A stretch of 7,150 nt of DNA, taken from Prevotellaceae bacterium. GTDB lineage: Bacteria > Bacteroidota > Bacteroidia > Bacteroidales > UBA932. Location of the stretch: the NCBI GenBank assembly GCA_031284065.1, contig JAITAP010000217.1:1-7150 (forward strand). Direction: 5' to 3'. Under the pieces are notes generated by a model that saw only the letters and a list, made by a program, of their open reading frames with translations, searched no databases and had not been told where the DNA came from. The position numbers and the translations under genes were made by a program. This document shows positions 5,478-7,150 of this stretch, one piece after another. Every line of letters starts with the position of its first letter. The first letter of the stretch is position 1.

Positions 5478-5557
5478 GCGCAATAAAATCAGGAAATAAA
5501 GAGATTATTTTGAGCGACGTTCTTTGATATTTTTGCATTGTCGATAAATTACGGCTT

Positions 5558-7150
5558 TTGACTTTGCTTGACCTCCGGCCCGGCGACACCATCCATACCC
5601 CCTCGGGGCGCTCAACGTTCATCCTGAAAACCGTAAACCGGCAGTCGGACGGCGTGTACAAGGGCTTGTTCCTTTTCTGGGTAAAGATATGGAATGTCAA
5701 AATCGTGTGCGAGTACCGGGAGTTGTCGGTCAACACCGACAACCAAATTGTCAAGTACGACTTTGAGAGCCTGTACAACCCCGACCCCGCGCTCCTGCTG
5801 GACGCAGACGCGGCAAAGGAGTACTTCAGCCAGGTGGCGGACGAGGTGGCAACCCTGACCACCAGCACGAGCATAAAGGATACGGTGGCCCTCAGCACGC
5901 CCGTGAGCGACATTTACGCCAACGCCGCGGGGGAAGTTGTGGTGGTGGGCAGCGACGGCAGCGAAACCGTCCTCGCGCAGGAGCTCAACCGGACGCTGCT
6001 CAAAGCCCCCGAGGGCAACGAGTACGTTGCCACGTCCGGCGGGCAGGTGATGGGCGTGGAGGAGTTTAAGGCGACCGGCGGGAACGCCCGCATGATGGAC
6101 AGCTACAACAAGGAGAAGGAGGCAAAGGCGCAGCCCGGCGTTACGTTCTCCGCCTCGCCCGGCCAAAAGTACGGCTTTGACGCTTACGCAGACCTCAAGA
6201 GCGCCATCCTGCCCGAGTATCCCGAGCTGAAACCGGGCTACCGTCCGGCGTTCAAGAGCGTGGCGAGCTACGCGCTCGACAAGGTGCAGGTTGGCGGCGC
6301 AGGAAATGAGGCTACCTTCCGCACGGAAATGGGCATTCCGGCGCAGCGGGAGGGCTCCACGCTGACCGTTCGCGGCGGGTCGGACGGCGACGAATTTGGC
6401 CTGTACGCCTACCGCACGCAGGACAGCACGGAAACCGTAGTGGGCAAGCTAAACCTGCTGAGCTTCGACGAGCAGGTGAAAAAGTTCTACATAGTGAGCG
6501 TTAACGGCGCCCCGCTGCCGGCGGCGGCAACCTTGCGGGATGAGCTCAACCGCATCTTTGCTCCGGCGGTAACCCGCTGGGACGTGCGGCAGGCTTCGCC
6601 CGTAAACGTTTCCTTCCCCAACGGGCACATGACGCACGGCGGCAGCAACGTTATCGAGGTCTATAACGCCGACCAGAAGCTGGCGCTCAAAGCCTTTAGC
6701 GACGTGGAGAAAGATGCGTTTTACCTCTTTTTTGTGGAAAACGTGCAGGGGCGCGACCTGCAGGGCGACTACGGCGGCTACATGCCCTTGCAGTACCGGA
6801 GCGGCTTTATCTACGGCAACCCGAACGCGGCAACCGTTGCGCACGAGCTGGCGCACGGGGCGTTTAACTTGTACCACACCTTTAGCAGCGAAAAATTTGT
6901 TGCTGCCCAAAACTCTACAAACAACCTGATGGACTACAAAGGTGAAACGGAGCTGTGGAAGCGCCAGTGGAAATTCATTCATGACCCGCAAAGTTTGTGG
7001 CTTGAATTTTTGCAGGATGAGGAGGAGGGAGAACGCGCCAGCTGGAAGATTATTGACGAAAAGCACACCAAGCTTTTCAACTATGTGTACGATAACAACC
7101 TTAATTCGTATAAAGTAGATGGCAACCCTTACTCGTCGAGTGAATGGCCT
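5558..7150 (+). CDS. Metzincin-like zinc metalloprotease, part of a large Bacteroidota surface/toxin-type protein; 5' end apparently missing, 3' end beyond window
   Basis: The frame (codons starting at 5558, 5561 and so on) is open from just after a TGA at 5525-5527 to the window edge, about 540 codons. No ATG occurs in the first 500 bases (the first is at 6050). TTG at 5558 or 5564 is the best available start, and no signal peptide follows. The frame opens at LDLRPGDTIHTPSGRSTFILKTVN, then a strand-rich block ending in ELSVNTDNQIVKYDFESLYN, which resembles an internal domain of large Bacteroidota proteins rather than an N-terminus. At 6842-6883 it encodes HELAHGAFNLYHTF: two zinc-binding His and the catalytic Glu of HExxH, plus a third His. 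NLMDY at 6923-6937 resembles the metzincin Met-turn, followed by ELWKRQWKFIHDP, a block I associate with the same proteins. Zinc sites of this kind act on proteins outside the cell. The active residues are intact, so it could work if expressed. It may be a 5'-truncated pseudogene or use a non-ATG start. Confidence 0.75.
   Translation, partial: MTLLDLRPGDTIHTPSGRSTFILKTVNRQSDGVYKGLFLFWVKIWNVKIVCEYRELSVNTDNQIVKYDFESLYNPDPALLLDADAAKEYFSQVADEVATLTTSTSIKDTVALSTPVSDIYANAAGEVVVVGSDGSETVLAQELNRTLLKAPEGNEYVATSGGQVMGVEEFKATGGNARMMDSYNKEKEAKAQPGVTFSASPGQKYGFDAYADLKSAILPEYPELKPGYRPAFKSVASYALDKVQVGGAGNEATFRTEMGIPAQREGSTLTVRGGSDGDEFGLYAYRTQDSTETVVGKLNLLSFDEQVKKFYIVSVNGAPLPAAATLRDELNRIFAPAVTRWDVRQASPVNVSFPNGHMTHGGSNVIEVYNADQKLALKAFSDVEKDAFYLFFVENVQGRDLQGDYGGYMPLQYRSGFIYGNPNAATVAHELAHGAFNLYHTFSSEKFVAAQNSTNNLMDYKGETELWKRQWKFIHDPQSLWLEFLQDEEEGERASWKIIDEKHTKLFNYVYDNNLNSYKVDGNPYSSSEWP

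Noticed and set aside
5509..5535. Possible promoter TTTG (5509-5512) and TATTTTTG (5528-5535) before the metalloprotease frame
   Set aside because: The -7 match is good but the spacing is only 15 bases, shorter than the usual 19-21, and no better -33 is present.
5374..7066. Minus-strand frames at 5374-5913, 5612-6166 and 6449-7066
   Set aside because: Antisense to the GC-rich metalloprotease frame, which has the HExxH and Met-turn motifs; GC-rich codons leave long antisense frames open by chance.

Overview
The window looks like a piece of a Bacteroidota chromosome. The signs are a RagB/SusD-type nutrient-uptake protein tail, a GldA-like gliding-motility ABC ATPase, an IPExxxVDY-type small protein, promoters of the Bacteroidota form TTTG-N20-TAnnTTTG, weak or absent Shine-Dalgarno sequences, and intergenic DNA packed with short REP-like palindromes. 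I cannot assign a genus.

Layout. (1) 1-330: C-terminal end of a SusD/RagB lipoprotein, followed by a GC-rich inverted repeat and a textbook intrinsic terminator. (2) 331-1136: about 800 bases without a credible gene. It holds a cluster of at least four families of palindromic repeats, including one inverted repeat with 36-nt arms and four copies of a 22-24-nt unit. (3) 1137-2981: two co-directional genes 33 bp apart, a GldA-like ABC ATPase and a single-pass membrane coiled-coil protein of unknown function. (4) 3000-4099, minus strand: tsaC (threonylcarbamoyl-AMP synthase for tRNA t6A) followed by an IPExxxVDY-family protein whose defining IPE is IKK, driven by a good promoter at 4183-4214. 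(5) 4100-4419: gene-free divergent promoter region. (6) 4420-5477: a transposase N-terminal remnant with its own strong promoter runs into an AT-rich stretch carrying a secreted protein of no family I recognise. (7) About 5528-7150, plus strand and open at the right edge: a long GC-rich reading frame with a metzincin-like zinc site (HELAHGAFNLYHTF, then LMDY). It has no ATG near its beginning and no signal peptide, so it looks like the downstream part of a large Bacteroidota surface or toxin-like protein cut off at its 5' end.

The left part (SusD, GldA, TsaC) is ordinary core and accessory Bacteroidota content. The most unusual part is 4420-7150, where a transposase stub, an AT-rich secreted orphan and a 5'-truncated metalloprotease lie side by side, as expected for a site of past insertion or recombination. 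I saw no RNA gene, CRISPR array or complete insertion sequence.
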